Shown in pieces: positions 36,251-48,900 of a stretch of 64,000 nucleotides of DNA. The stretch comes from Karalla daura (Eukaryota > Chordata > Actinopteri > Chaetodontiformes > Leiognathidae): positions 18,860,739 to 18,924,738 of the forward strand of contig CM055192.1 of assembly GCA_029224185.1 (NCBI GenBank), read 5' to 3'. A program made the position numbers and the translations under genes. Position 1 is the stretch's first letter. Every line of letters starts with the position of its first letter. The notes beneath the pieces were generated by a model. It worked only from the letters and a program-made list of their open reading frames with translations, was not told the DNA's origin and made no database searches.

Positions 36251-36686
36251 ATGGGCGGGGGGTAGTTAGAGGGTCAGTAGAATAGGACACATGTAGAAAT
36301 TAATTCTCTCCGAGTTCAAAAAAGAAATTGGCTAATTCTGTCATATGAGCCTCATGGAATCGCCTTATCTATTGGTATGAGTCTTCATTTATTAGGGTCA
36401 AGCTATGGAGGGATGCACAAGGGATGGAAGGAGGAGGTTAAGGGGGGAGGGAGACGCAGTGATGGAGGGTGAGATTCGAAAATGGGAGAGAGAAGAGTGG
36501 AGAGGGTGGGGGACGGGGAAGAGCAAGAGAATGACAGTCAAGTGGGAAAGACAGAACTAAAAGAGTGCAAGAGAGTCAGTGGTATGAGAGACAGCTTGCC
36601 TGGGCCGGAGCATATTGAGGGCAGCAGGTGGAAGAGTGGCACAGTTAATTAAAACGCCTGTCTTAATGTCTCAGCCCGTCACTCCA

Positions 36687-36757
36687 GGGAGAGAGAGAGA
36701 ACAAGAGAGAGAGAGAGTGGGGTAGAGTGAGACAAAGAGAGAGAGAGAGAGAGAGAG
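36687..36757. repeat. (GA)n microsatellite, interrupted
   Basis: GA blocks separated by ACAAGA, TGGGGTAGAGTGA and ACAAA interruptions. Confidence 0.9.
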
Positions 36758-36903
36758 TTGCCAGGTTTGAGCTGGGCTGCACCCAACCAGCCATCAAGAC
36801 AGCAAACCAACCATCCAGCCAACCCACCAGGCCACATGTCAGACAAGCCCTGACACTATGCCCTTCACCCCCGTCATCCCTCACAACACTCACTCACACA
36901 GAC

Positions 36904-36914
36904 GCACACACACT

Positions 36915-37008
<94 letters not shown>

Positions 37009-37009
37009 C
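36904..37009. repeat. Long (CA)n microsatellite
   Basis: About 100 bases of CA with a CTCT interruption near the start and one AA near the end. With the GA array 150 bases upstream and the TG array 650 bases upstream it forms a simple-repeat cluster. Confidence 0.97.
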
Positions 37010-39297
37010 TCTCAGCCACCATATCCTCTCTTCATTATTTATTTTTTTAACCATGTACCCACACATCTACCCTCACGGCCACCTTCTCTAATCTGATGCA
37101 GACCTCTTAAAAAAAAATTCCTCCACCGTGGAAAAAAAGAACAAAAACACACTTCTGATGTTAACGTTTTGCTCAGCAGCATCTGTAGCATGCCTCTAGA
37201 CTTCCAGCCTTGCAGCGTAATCTGTCTGCTTTTAATAATTCATAGAAAGCACAGGCTGTGCACTGTGTGCTGAATGCTGAGGGTAATGGGGATGTTGTGA
37301 TATTTCTATCATGGCCTGTCTGGAGCAGCATGCGAATCAAACCATTAAAGATCTGATAAGCAGTCTGCTCAGTGTCATAGCTGCACTGGCTGTCATCGCA
37401 GCCTTAGGTGGACCTTAACAAATCTATTCTGCACTGTGTGCTACAGGTGATTCATGACAGAGATCGGGAGTTTCCCCACTTGCACCGCAACGTCATGTTT
37501 GGAAATCCTGAAGAAAGCTGCACTTTGACTATGCCTCGTGCCTTGTTTACAGTGTGTTTCAATGGACATGAATGCAACAGTGGTTAAACAGTGTGAGTGT
37601 GGAGTCGTACGCTGTGTTGTTTGACTAATGTTTTATCAGGCTTGGATGTATCACGGCGGATGGCTTCGTCAATAACCGGCCCCGCGCCTCACTGAGCATG
37701 AATCTGAGATTGTCAGGTTGAGTGACAGGCTGGAGATGGCCGATAATTCAAAGAAATTGGAAGTGTGAAATCTTTAAGGGCCACTTCTTAACACAGCAAA
37801 TGCCAGGGTATCTTTCCATCAGCTGCTGCTCTCACAAGCCACCGCATTGTTAATGGTGGCCTGTCTGTCCATCAAGACCGCTTCAGGAGGGATTTAGACC
37901 TGTTTGGCGCCTTATCTCTCCCACTGCCTCCTACCAGCCTGACCACTGTTCAGGCCCAGAGTGGATGTCTGTGTGTGTTCCAAGTGGTCAGTGACGGTCA
38001 TGCATCTGCCTCCAGTGCTGTATATATTTTTCCATTTTCATTGGCTTATTTATAGATATTGATTTATTTGTGCACCTGTCTGACTGTGTATTGGTGTATC
38101 TATCCACTGTTACACAATCAGCAGTCAGACGTAATGGTGCTTGTAGCACTTGTTAATTTAGCTGTCAGCGCCACTGATTGACCCTAGATTGCAGCAGCGA
38201 GAGCAAGAGCTCTTTGTCCCGGTGAGTGCGCTTCTGTGTCTGTCTCTGTCTTCCTGGATGGATGCAGAAAAGCCGGAGTCTGCTGTCTGTTTGTGTAGAA
38301 AACATTGTTCTGAGCCAGAAACTCAAAATGTCAGAAAATGATGGTGGGATAACTGTTTCCAGATGAGTCACTTCTGTGCACTCGGGCTCCCAGTTGCTTC
38401 GACTAAAGATTAAGTTAGTAATGGCAGAAAGACATTAGCGGGTCAATTTCACGACACTGTATCAATGCAGCGCTTGTCCGCTCTAATAGGCAAAGTGTGT
38501 GGAGGAACAATGGAATCGATGTCTTCTATGAATATACGTTTCATTAGTAAGTTGAGATCTGGGCCATTTGAATACCCAAAATTAACCTAAAAGTAATTTG
38601 AAATATAAGTTAATTATTGTTTCATAATGAGGATTATGATTAAGAAGTTAATAAAAGAAACAAAAAGTCCACTTCTGTTCTAGAAAATAATACAGAGAAT
38701 TCACACAGGATTTAAGAAAAAAAAAACGCTGTGTGTGAATGTGCACACTAATGTAGATTTGGCCGTCAACGCTCCAGTGAAAGTATTAGGGGCTTTAAAA
38801 AGTGATGTACTGACCTAGCTCTCTCCCTGTAATTCACTCTCTGACTTACTTCACACTCACCAAAAGTGGTGGAGAGAAAGAAGTATGGACAAAAGGCAGA
38901 AGAGGACAGGGAGAGAAAACAGAGGAGGAAGGACAGCAGGGGAAAAAAAGTAGATCCACCACATCTGCCAGTCCAAAAAAAAGAAGAAAAAAGCCACGAC
39001 TCTGTCCTCTGTTTGTATGTACAGAGAAATAATAAGAGAAAATAGACAAGAGGAGGGAGGGGGGACCTTAGAGAAGGACCCAGGGAGAGGAAAAGAAATA
39101 AACAAAGAGGAAAAGAAAGAAATATGTCCCCTATTTTCCCCTCGCCGTGGTCTCAATTCCCTGCCAGAGCTCCCTGTCACAGGGAGGTAGTTCCCAGGCC
39201 GACACATCTCAAGCTGTTCAAACATCCATTAGGATGTTTTGTTTCATACACTCTACAAATACAGCAGGACGAGAGCGAAACGGGCAGACGACGAAGG

Positions 39298-39299
<2 letters not shown>

Positions 39300-39339
<40 letters not shown>
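39300..39339. repeat. (TG)n microsatellite
   Basis: Forty bases of unbroken TG, preceded by a G run and followed by purine-rich sequence. Confidence 0.96.
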
Positions 39340-39342
<3 letters not shown>

Positions 39343-42300
39343 CGGGGAAGAAAGAAGAGGAAAAGAGAGGATGAAGACGAGAGCGAGTTGATGGGAACAG
39401 CAGAGGAGGAAATTTATCAAGAAACTCGTGTGATATTTAATGATCCTTGTGTGTGGAGAGGGAAGACCACACCAGCTCGTTCTCCTCCGCCAAATACCGA
39501 TCCCCTAACTTAATTTCCTGCTCAATTGCTGTTCTATAGTGCATAGTACAGTGATACAGGCTGGCAATATAGAAAACAGATTGCCTGTGCGGCGGAGTGG
39601 ATAAGGCTGAGGCTTGTGTTGCTGGAGACCTGCAGTCTCCAGGGGGGTCTTGTCGGTGGGCTTCACAAAACCAACAAAGCCCATCTTTCCCTGCGACTGG
39701 CAGCAGCTGGCAGGTAGATCTTCAAGCGCTGTGGGTGTGGTGTGTACGCCGCGCGTGTGCGCGTGCGAGGGTGTGTGTTTGGCTGCAGTGTGTGTGCGTG
39801 TGTGCGTGGCACAGAGTCTCGCTATTCTTTGTAGTGGAGACTTCCACCAGTCTTCCATCTTGTGTTTACTTATGTGCTGTGACGCCAATCCACTCAGAAA
39901 TGTAGGCCTGCACGGACAGCAACCATCAATCAGTGTACAGGAGGAGTGTGTGCAAGCGCTGCTACAGTGTTTTCCCAGACACACACGCACACGCACACAC
40001 ACCCTCCACCAGCAGTACATGCATACAGCGCAAATGCCATTTACGGTGTGAGATACTTTGACAAGTTTCGGTATAATTTTTTTCGCTCAATTTTTGGTTC
40101 CATACAGGAGGAGAGCAACCACCTCAAGTTTATAACAATAACTCAAACTCAAACTTTCCTGGTATTAATTATTAGTCTGATTGGTTTCAAGTTTTAATTT
40201 TCCCAGATTGAATAGTTTAAAGTGTGTCTTATCTTATCAGTGCAGCTAGTTTATGACAAGTCATTTACCTGGAAACAAGTTAATGGGACCACATTCCTTT
40301 TCCTCAGTCAGCTATTTTCATGAGTTCTTGTAGCAAAAAGGAAACGTGTAATTATTTTCATGTTTACAGCAAAAGTGAACAATGTAAAAAGCTCTGATAA
40401 TACGCTCACAACAATACGAGAATGAAGTCCTAGCGCCTTGGCCTCCCACTCAAAGAAGATTTGTCATAACGTTTCCTCATTTAGACCTATTTTAACAACA
40501 CTTGTGTACTGAATCAGAATAAGACGTAGTCAGTTAGCGGCTGTGAATAATTGGCTTGGGTTAATAATGCACTAGTTTACAGTAAATACTGCACTTTTTT
40601 TCTGCCCAAACCTGCATGAAGTCTTCATGTGTTTTCATGATGCTGTTTTGCTGCCTGACAAAAAGTAGGCCAGCAATAGTGAAGTCTTCTCATGTCTACC
40701 TGGAGAACTGATGTTACTTGTATCCCAGTTCTTTTAGAGTTGTTAATTCATGCAGGAAGTGTCACTAACCTAGTTGCCACTGGGTTTTGCGCTAATGTTA
40801 GCAGTGTGAACCTCCTCTGACCTCTCAAAGTGACAGGGTTTTGTTGCATAACAACCTTGTGTAATGAACTTCCTCCCTGGAGATGTCATTAAGGACGGGA
40901 ATGTTTGTCTTCCGCTTGCACCAAAATGAATATTCAGCTATTATCGCTGCAACAGAATTCAGATCTGATATGAGTATTGGGTTTCAGCTTGTGCAGAGGA
41001 GACAGAGACAGAAACCCGCTCCAGATGGGTTTTATTTACTGTCTTCGTGTCTCTCTGATCAACAACTGGTTTTCTTAATTTATCGCATCTAACTGTGTTT
41101 TGCAGCGTGAAGACAGTTAAGGTCAATTCTCCGTCTTTCCAAACATGGTTTTGTTTGGCGTGCATCACTCAGACTCTCCCCATAGTCTCTCCCTTACCCA
41201 GATTTACATATTTGTTTTAACTAATGTCCTGTTGTAGGCCACTAAAGATCTGTAATAACACTGCTAGGGTTACTGGGAGGCAACCGCGCCAAGAACCACA
41301 GAGACGTGGATGGGATAGAGTTGTCAGAAGGCTTTCCATCACACACACACAGGGATCGCATTTGAGCAAAGGTTTCTCTTGATGAATGAATTGGTTAGCT
41401 TATCACTGGATCAACACTGAGCGACTTTCATGGCTCGTCTACTTTTCCCATGTAGGGAGGCCCTCCAGACGGGTGATGTCTGCGCGCAAGGAACAGAAAA
41501 AAAAGAAATACAGGGTTGAGAGCTAAAATACTTCAGCGTGATTGTTTGAATACTCTTGTTTATTAATAATGACCCAATCCAAGGTTGATGCTTTACATTC
41601 CAAAAAGATTCACAAGGAGGAGGAGGAAGGGAGGGGAGCTCTCTGTCCTTGTTGGGAGATTCCTCAGACCATCTGATGCCTTGAGTCCCATCATCCTTAT
41701 GGTAAATATAACTGCAGGAAGTCATGATTTCTGCTCCAAATTATGTGGGATGTTTACACGGCTCGGCGGCTCTGCAATATATTTCTGATCAAAGATAAAC
41801 GGCACAAAAGAAAAATAGAGGTTGCATTAGTGCAACAGTGGGAAAGAGGAAATGGCTGGTCCCGGCAGACTGATGTACCTTGTAACCCCCCCTCCTCCCC
41901 TCCTGTTCTACACCGAAGCAGCGACTGCCAAGATGGCTGCTGGAGCTCCAGGCCTGCAGCAGGGCTTGACCCTGCACATGCTGCCAGACACCATTTCTCT
42001 AAATCCAACCTCGAAATGAATCTTTAGACCCTGGCACAATTCTTCATCCTCTCTTCCTGTCCTCCTCACAACATCTCTCTCTGTCTCAGTGTCTCACTTG
42101 TGTTTTCCCAATGCGGGCCATGGGGAGGATGGCGTGGGGTGCCTCATCTTTCAAATTCCTGTGAGTTTAAGATGGTGAGACCTCTTCCTAAGGATGAGTG
42201 TTTCATGGAGCTGGGTGTCTGCGGCTCCTCCCTACTGGTTTATCATGTTGGCAGCCATGGATGGCTCCTTTTTTAGCCTTGTAGTGAGTTGTCCTCCCTC

Positions 42301-44207
42301 GGGTGTGGACCTCTCAAATGTAGTGGCATGAATCCTTGGCAAGCACCCTGCAAATGGAGCTATTAACACAGAATGTCAGGTTTAATTGAGCGCCTTACAG
42401 CGAGTGTTTTTATGTACTTCTGACCTCATGCTGAACTATGCTTTAAACAAAACAACACTTGATCACTTCGTCTTTTATTTAATGGAAAGCTATGATGAAA
42501 CTTTGGGCTGAGAGTGAACACAGGACTTTGGTGAGTGTCACTGTACAGAATGGAAAGTAATATACTTTCACTGGGATTGGCACACATCTGAAAAATGTAA
42601 AGCCATGTTTTATTTAGCTGAAGCAGTTTATTGTTTGCAAATCTTACGGCCAAATGTGGGATCAGCTGTATCCAACTTTAATTGCATGTGCTCAATATAA
42701 AGCTTGTGAGTTTAGAAAGTAATTTCAGTCGACAAGTTCACATAATAACCGCTGATTTATTGTTATAGAAAAGCGAAATAATAGGTTTTCTCTGTCAGGC
42801 CAATCACTGAGAGGTTTTATTGGATTTTCCACTTCTCTAATAACTTTGCATTATTTTGGTTTCACATAGCCATATATACTACTAAGTTGTACTTGTGGTC
42901 ATTTCAATCACTCACTAGGCAAACAAAAAATGTTTCCCATCCCCGCTGGTCACATCATGCTGACAGATCCCCGGGCCACGCCAGGCCAGTGATAGCTACC
43001 GTAGCTGCCACTTTGGAGATGCAGTTTATTTCCTCCCTCTTGTGTGAGGAATTATGTCCTCTTTCAGATTTCCCTGGAAACATTTTCTTTCCATCTCGAT
43101 TTTTCCTCGTTGGTAAGAGGGCTCTCAAGGAGGGTTTTGAAATTTAAAGCCTTATTTCAGCCACTAGAGGTTATGCTTATTCTTTATTTGTTCCTTTCTC
43201 CAAGTACCCCCCCACTCCCCACCCCCACCCGCCCACCTTACTTCACCGCTGAGTCAAACCACCCACTAAGTCTAAGGTCACTAGCAAGCCAAGGCGAAGG
43301 CTGTTCAGCAGGGCTGTAGCAAACTTGGCAAAGTCCTGGTAAGGCTCCCTGCTGCTCCATGGGACATACCAGCTCCTTTGCCAAGTCAAATAACACATTT
43401 AGTGAATTGAAAGTAAGATTTAAGTGGGGCAGTACAATGCAGCCAACCCTCTCATCTCTGAGCTGGTCTTTCTCTTTGTGTTGTGGAGTGTGGAAACTGC
43501 CTTGTTCTTGGGGACTTAATCTTTTTTTTTTCTTGCTGATTATTTGGAAACAGGTCAGTTGGGTGTGGAGGCTATAACTCCACCCAGCAGTTTCTCTTTT
43601 TTCTCATAACTTCACATTCATTGCTTCATTAATTTTATTTCTCCTCACCTCTGGGTCTTTCTTTACCCGCCCCCCTCCCTCTTTTAGCCAGTACTCCTTT
43701 CTCCGCCCTGTGTGTTTAATAACATTTTTTCAAAGAATTCAGTGGCCAAGTTCAGGCCCTTGAAGTGATTGGCTTTAATTCAAAACCCTGTTTTCTTCCT
43801 TTTTACTCTTTTCCCCCTCCCCTTCTTTGCCGTGTTATGCTCCTTATTTCATTGAGCGTGACACTTTCCGCCTCACTGTGTTTTACTCCAACATACAAAC
43901 ACAGACACGCCAGTGAATTTTTTGTTGCACTGTTTTTCTCTTATTCAGTGATTTCTTGAAAACAAGTTGGATAAATGTATCATGATGAAATTACTTCATT
44001 TAGAATAGAGTATATGCAACTATATTTACTGTATATGCAGCTGCGAGGATTTTGCACACGTTTATTGAAATTAAATATCAGTTGGTGGGTTGAATAATAT
44101 TTAATTCATTATGAATATGAATAGGTCTCTGTGAATACAGCTTTCACCTCACTTCAAGATGTATTTTTTGTATTTTGTATATTTTCCATGTGTATTTCTC
44201 CATGCAC

Positions 44208-44345
44208 ATTTAGGTTGATTGGTGACTAGATTGCCTCTAGGTGTGAATGTACCTTCACTTTATGAGATACCAGCTTTATGAGGAACCAGCTGACCCCTGT
44301 GACACTGCTGGGTAGAAAGTAGGTAAGTATGTATGGATGAATGGC
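44208..44345 (+). mobile_element. Degenerate LINE 3'-tail relic (L2/CR1-like, teleost type)
   Basis: The left part reads TTAGGTTGATTGGTGACTAG ... GCCTCTAGGTGTGAATGT, matching the widespread teleost motif GGTTAATTGGTGAC ... GTAGGTGTGAATGT. The right part reads CAGCTGACCCCTGTGACAC ... GGATGAATGG, matching the terminal CAGCCCCC ... GACCCT ... GGATGGATGG tail. The middle appears deleted. Orientation is opposite to the relic at 7477-7591. Assignment is from memory of the consensus. Confidence 0.65.
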
Positions 44346-45920
44346 ATTTTGAATTTTACGAAAAAAAGATTACTTGGGGTTAACCTAACTCTGTCTAACT
44401 GCCTTTTTTCTTTGCATTCTCCCTGAAGTGTGTGATACTTCAAGTAAGAATGGTTCAGATGTTGGTTGACTTCAGGCAGGGCTTTGTAAAGACTAAGAAA
44501 GTTCACAAAGTAAGTAACTCTTAAATAATGAAGTTGATGCTGGTAAAATGCTCAATGTTGGTAAAGTATTTGAAACTGCTGTCATCTTAAATGCATATGC
44601 AATTTAAGCCATTTGAGCCATTTTAATCCTTATTAAACAATGTAAACAAACCTGTCATCATTTGTGCAAATTGCACAACTGTACTGTCTATAACATTTTA
44701 TCTTGAGATTAGAAGTTTCAAGTCATAACTTGATGATCTTTGTTAAGAATTATTGTGTTTGACGTCTCCCAAATAAATCTAGGATGCATAGTCCATCATC
44801 TTGTAGTTTTAAATCTGTTTTGATTTCATTACACCCTGCTGGACTAGTGTTGTACACAGGCCACTCAACGGCCATCACTCCTCAGCGGATTTCATCAATC
44901 ACACCTATTGTAAGCCTTCAAATCACTTGGTCTTCTCAGACCCACAGCCCCATCGCACTGTGCCTCACTTTTGTGGCGATAATTTATTTGTTGTCATTGC
45001 TACGTTGTATTAACAATGTCAGCAGTACAGTAGCTATGAGCCAGTGTGTTCAGGCATAGCAAATTGGGGCCATAGGCCAGGAGACTGTTGTAGCACATTA
45101 TCTGCTGCCACAAAGAGGTCAGACTCAGCTGTGCTCGCTGGATGTGTTTGCAGGGCTAGGTGTGGTGTGAGCGTGTGTTTGCGTGTGTGTGCATGCTCGT
45201 AGCTCACTGCATGACTCTTTTTTCCCGGTTAAACAATGGGAGCGAGAACAGTGACAGTTCTTGACCTCCCCAGGGTGGACATCCATGGTTCAGAGTTCAC
45301 CTGCTAATCCGTCCTAGATCTGGAGGAGGAAGCAGCTGCAGGCATGTCTGTCTGTAGGATAAAGAGGAGGCAGGGTTGCGAGATGGAGTGAGGATGAAAA
45401 ATAGAGGGTTCAAATTATTGGAGTATTGGATGCGTCTATGATATTCACCTTGCCCTTTAAATCAACAAAATGAATGTGATTTCAATGGTAGAAGCTGAGC
45501 ATTTGCTTACCCACTTGTATACACTGGCTGTTTACTTTAGACATATGGTTTCCTTCAGCTCCATTGTTACTGTGGTAACAGTTAACAGTTTGCATCCTAT
45601 CAACGTGCATTGATGGCCCCAGTTGTTCTTTGTGAGTGGTTTTTACATGGGTAATATCAAACAAGTCACTAAGGAGCAGGAGGTTAGCACACTTCAGGGT
45701 GCAATGAAAGTGGATGGGCAAGGACAGAGTGAGAAGAAGAGTAAGAACAAGGATGGAGGGAAAAAGGAGAGGAGTGTGTCAGGTGGAGGAAAGGAGGTAA
45801 GGGATTGAGGGATCGGGAGGGCAGGCAGAATCAGCAGGCAGTTCTCAAAGTCCAGCTGGTTCTCAGCTCCCAGGGTCTACTTCAAGGACCTCTCTCGCTC
45901 TCTGTGTTTCTCTCTTTCAT

Positions 45921-45970
45921 ACACACACACACACCCTTACTACACCCACCCACATACACACACACACATA
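45921..45970. repeat. Degenerate (CA)n tract
   Basis: CA blocks at both ends separated by CCTTACTACACCCACC-like sequence. Confidence 0.75.
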
Positions 45971-48900
45971 CAGCAACTCTCTGCTCCATTGCTCATTGTC
46001 TGGCGCCAATCTCTCTGTATCCTCACTCCCCACATCATCTCCACCCACCTTCCCTTTCTTTACTTTTGCTGTATCTGTCATTTTCACCCCCCCTCTCCAT
46101 TTTTGATCCACTGGCTGACAATGATGAATTTCCCTCAGCTGTACAGGAGTTGGGAGAAAAAGTTTGCTCAGCAGAGTTTTGAAAGTAAAGCGAAGAGAAT
46201 GCAGCTTATGATATTACTGCAAGTCCAACGCCATATACTGCAAGACAATTTTTTTTTCTAATTTAACTTCTTGATATTTTGCAAAATAAGCTTTTGCAAA
46301 TACGTTTTCATATGGTTATTAGTTTTTATGTTTGCCTGGCTTTGCAGACATAGTTTTCCCCTGGTTTATTTTAATTGAAAGGCCCAAAAGTCAACAGAGG
46401 TATGAAGTTCTTGTTTATAATGTAGATAGATTATCTATCGATAATATAGCTCCTCAGTATGTTGCTACCATGGAAAACATGTCTGTAAAGAATCCAGTAA
46501 ACTAGTTTACACAATCAACGGACACTGAACAAAACACATGTATAAGTCACAGCATCGGCTGTGTTATATATAGTGCCATACAACACATGCAACTTGTGTT
46601 GGTAGCATATGCTGAGGATATTTTTATAATATGATTACAGAGTGTGTGCACTTAGTATCTAGCTGTAACCTTTTCTCTCCCATTGGAGATAATCATGATA
46701 ATAGGCTAATAAACTTTTTCACCCTGAGCCTCATTAGATACAGAGCCGAATGTTATCTAGCTATGTGTATGCTCAGCTTCAGACCATAATGAGCGTATAG
46801 TACTTCTGAATCAGGCTAAACTATGGTATGTACGCTCTCCAATCTTGCATCTCTGATCACTAAGGGACTGCACAGAGGAGTGAACTGATCGTTTATCTGT
46901 GGTCTGAACTCTGCTCTCGGTGTTGGCCTTTCAGGAGGAGCGCTCAAGGTGCGCCATGTTAGGCCACTCTAGGATGATCACTATGCTTTTCATAGATGCC
47001 TGTGTTTATGCCTGCCCAGTGCTCCTCTGACGGTTTGCTTCAATTCTGTAATTCCAAAGATACCAAAGAGTGTGGTTCATGTATGTGGTTATGGATTTCC
47101 CCTGTTAAATATTGTCTTCTTGCCTAGCTGGCTAAAAAACCCTTTTTCTTGGACCAAAAAGAAACAGAGCTAGAGGTAGCTCGTTCACTTCTACAGGTGC
47201 GGATTAGTCTTTTTTTTCCATTAATACAAGGGCCAAATACGCTTGGTTTTGTTTTGCCGTCCTTGTTTCGGAGCTTAAAGAAAAGCAGATTTCCGGTATT
47301 GATTGTTTAACTCTATCAAGCACATATTGTACGATCACACATATTAGAGCGGTATTGTTTACACAAGCATCATTAAGGTGTTCTCTTATCCGCTTCATTA
47401 AACTGCCTACATCACTGAGCCCTACTCTGGCGACACAGAGCCCATCACCATATCACATAAAGCTCCAAGGTGGAGATTTTACACACCTGGTTAATTGGCC
47501 TAAATCTTGTGCATACAGTAATTCAATTCCAAAGCCAGTCCTCCTCTTCTCCCCTTTTCTGCTCTTTCTTCGTCTCCACCTCGCTCCGTCTCTCCAGGAT
47601 TATGTGCAGGTTACAGAGCTGGCACTGTGTGGATTAGCGGGGTCGCTCCTCCATGCTTGGTGCCTCTCTTAATGTGATTATGCATCATCAGGCTTGTTTA
47701 CTGTTGGCTTGTTCATTGTTGAGACCTGACAAAAGTTCAGCCCCCTTCAACCCACTTGCCGGTGCCCACGCCCACACACACGTACAGTGCTTAAGCTGTC
47801 AACCATGCACCCCCACCCCCCCCGCTCCACCCCCCACCCTGCTCATGCTGCCACACAAACAAACAAATTGCACAAAATATTCACAACATTCAGTTAAACG
47901 GTGACTGGGAAAATGTGTACTGCTTTTCTTTCTCTTCTTTCTGCTACATTTTCTCTTTCTTCATAGTGAATATACCGGTTTGGTCTCCATTTGGATAATG
48001 TTAGGTGTCTGTACGTGTACCCCGTAGCTAGAGTCCACTATGACCATCTTAAAACGTCAAGCACCGCCTTTCATTAGCCTAATGAAGCCATCAAGACGGC
48101 GTGTTTGTACAGAGCATGGTCTAGCTCTGTCAGACTTCTCAGCTCTGTACTCCATCAGCAGTGAATGAGCTGCTGTGTGGCCTGGGGGGGGTGTGACTTA
48201 GACTCGGTGTGTCATTAGCCATTGATGTTATTGGCTCATTATCTCCCAATTAGGCTGCTATCAGAGCTAGCTGGCGTTTTCATTACAACGTAGACCTCCA
48301 TGATCTAACAAAGACCAATGCCGCTGATTAAAGATGGTTTCAGCAATAACATGTAGTGTGAGGTCTTTGAACTCTCTGTGATATAGTTAGAGCTGAGGTG
48401 ATATAACACAATGAAGCTGATTAGGGAGGGCATGTCTCTTATTGTGCCACTTACTGAGGTTAAGGCAGAGTAATACTGATTAATGCGTTCCTGGTAGCCC
48501 GTTTTCCTAATAACGTACAGTCAATTATGAAACAGAATAATTGAGGATGGCAACAATGAAGCTTTCAGAAACACAATGGACAACAATTTAGATTTTATTT
48601 CCAGACTTTTCATTCATAAATGTAAGCACCCGCTAGCCCTCCATCCACATCTCAGCATGCACATGTACTGCACGTGGACACAAGTTGTGCCCACACAGTG
48701 AACGACCGCTGAAGGACAGGAAAATTGTGTGTGTATGTGTGCGTGTGTGTGTGTTGGAGGACTAATCAGCTCTGTTAATCACCCAGGGTGGGTCAGCCTT
48801 CAAGGCAGGAACAGAAATCACCTCTCCTCAGGTAAATCAGAGCAAGGAAATAAAGTCCTGAAAATTAGAGGCCCAGAAAAAAGATTATAGTCACCATGTC

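Larger units (their letters stand above)
35200..44200. other. Non-coding DNA downstream of the third exon (probably intron)
   Basis: No next RCC1 blade is recognisable in this stretch on the + strand. It contains the CA, TG and GA arrays listed separately and purine-rich sequence at 36410-36560 and 38870-39120. A minus-strand frame at 39505-40020 (171 codons) runs through a region of GTGTGCG repeats and is not accepted as coding. Confidence 0.55.

Noticed and set aside
39592..39660. A tRNA- or SINE-like A box (GGCGGAGTGGATAAGGC)
   Set aside because: No B box (GGTTCRANYCC) at the right distance and no cloverleaf can be drawn.
39505..40020. Minus-strand frame of 171 codons
   Set aside because: Much of it is translated GTGTGCG/ACACGC repeat; no domain or splice pattern is recognised.
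45989..46261. Possible exon with CCCTCAG acceptor at about 46138
   Set aside because: Two frames look equally open and there is no convincing donor or similarity to RCC1 repeats.
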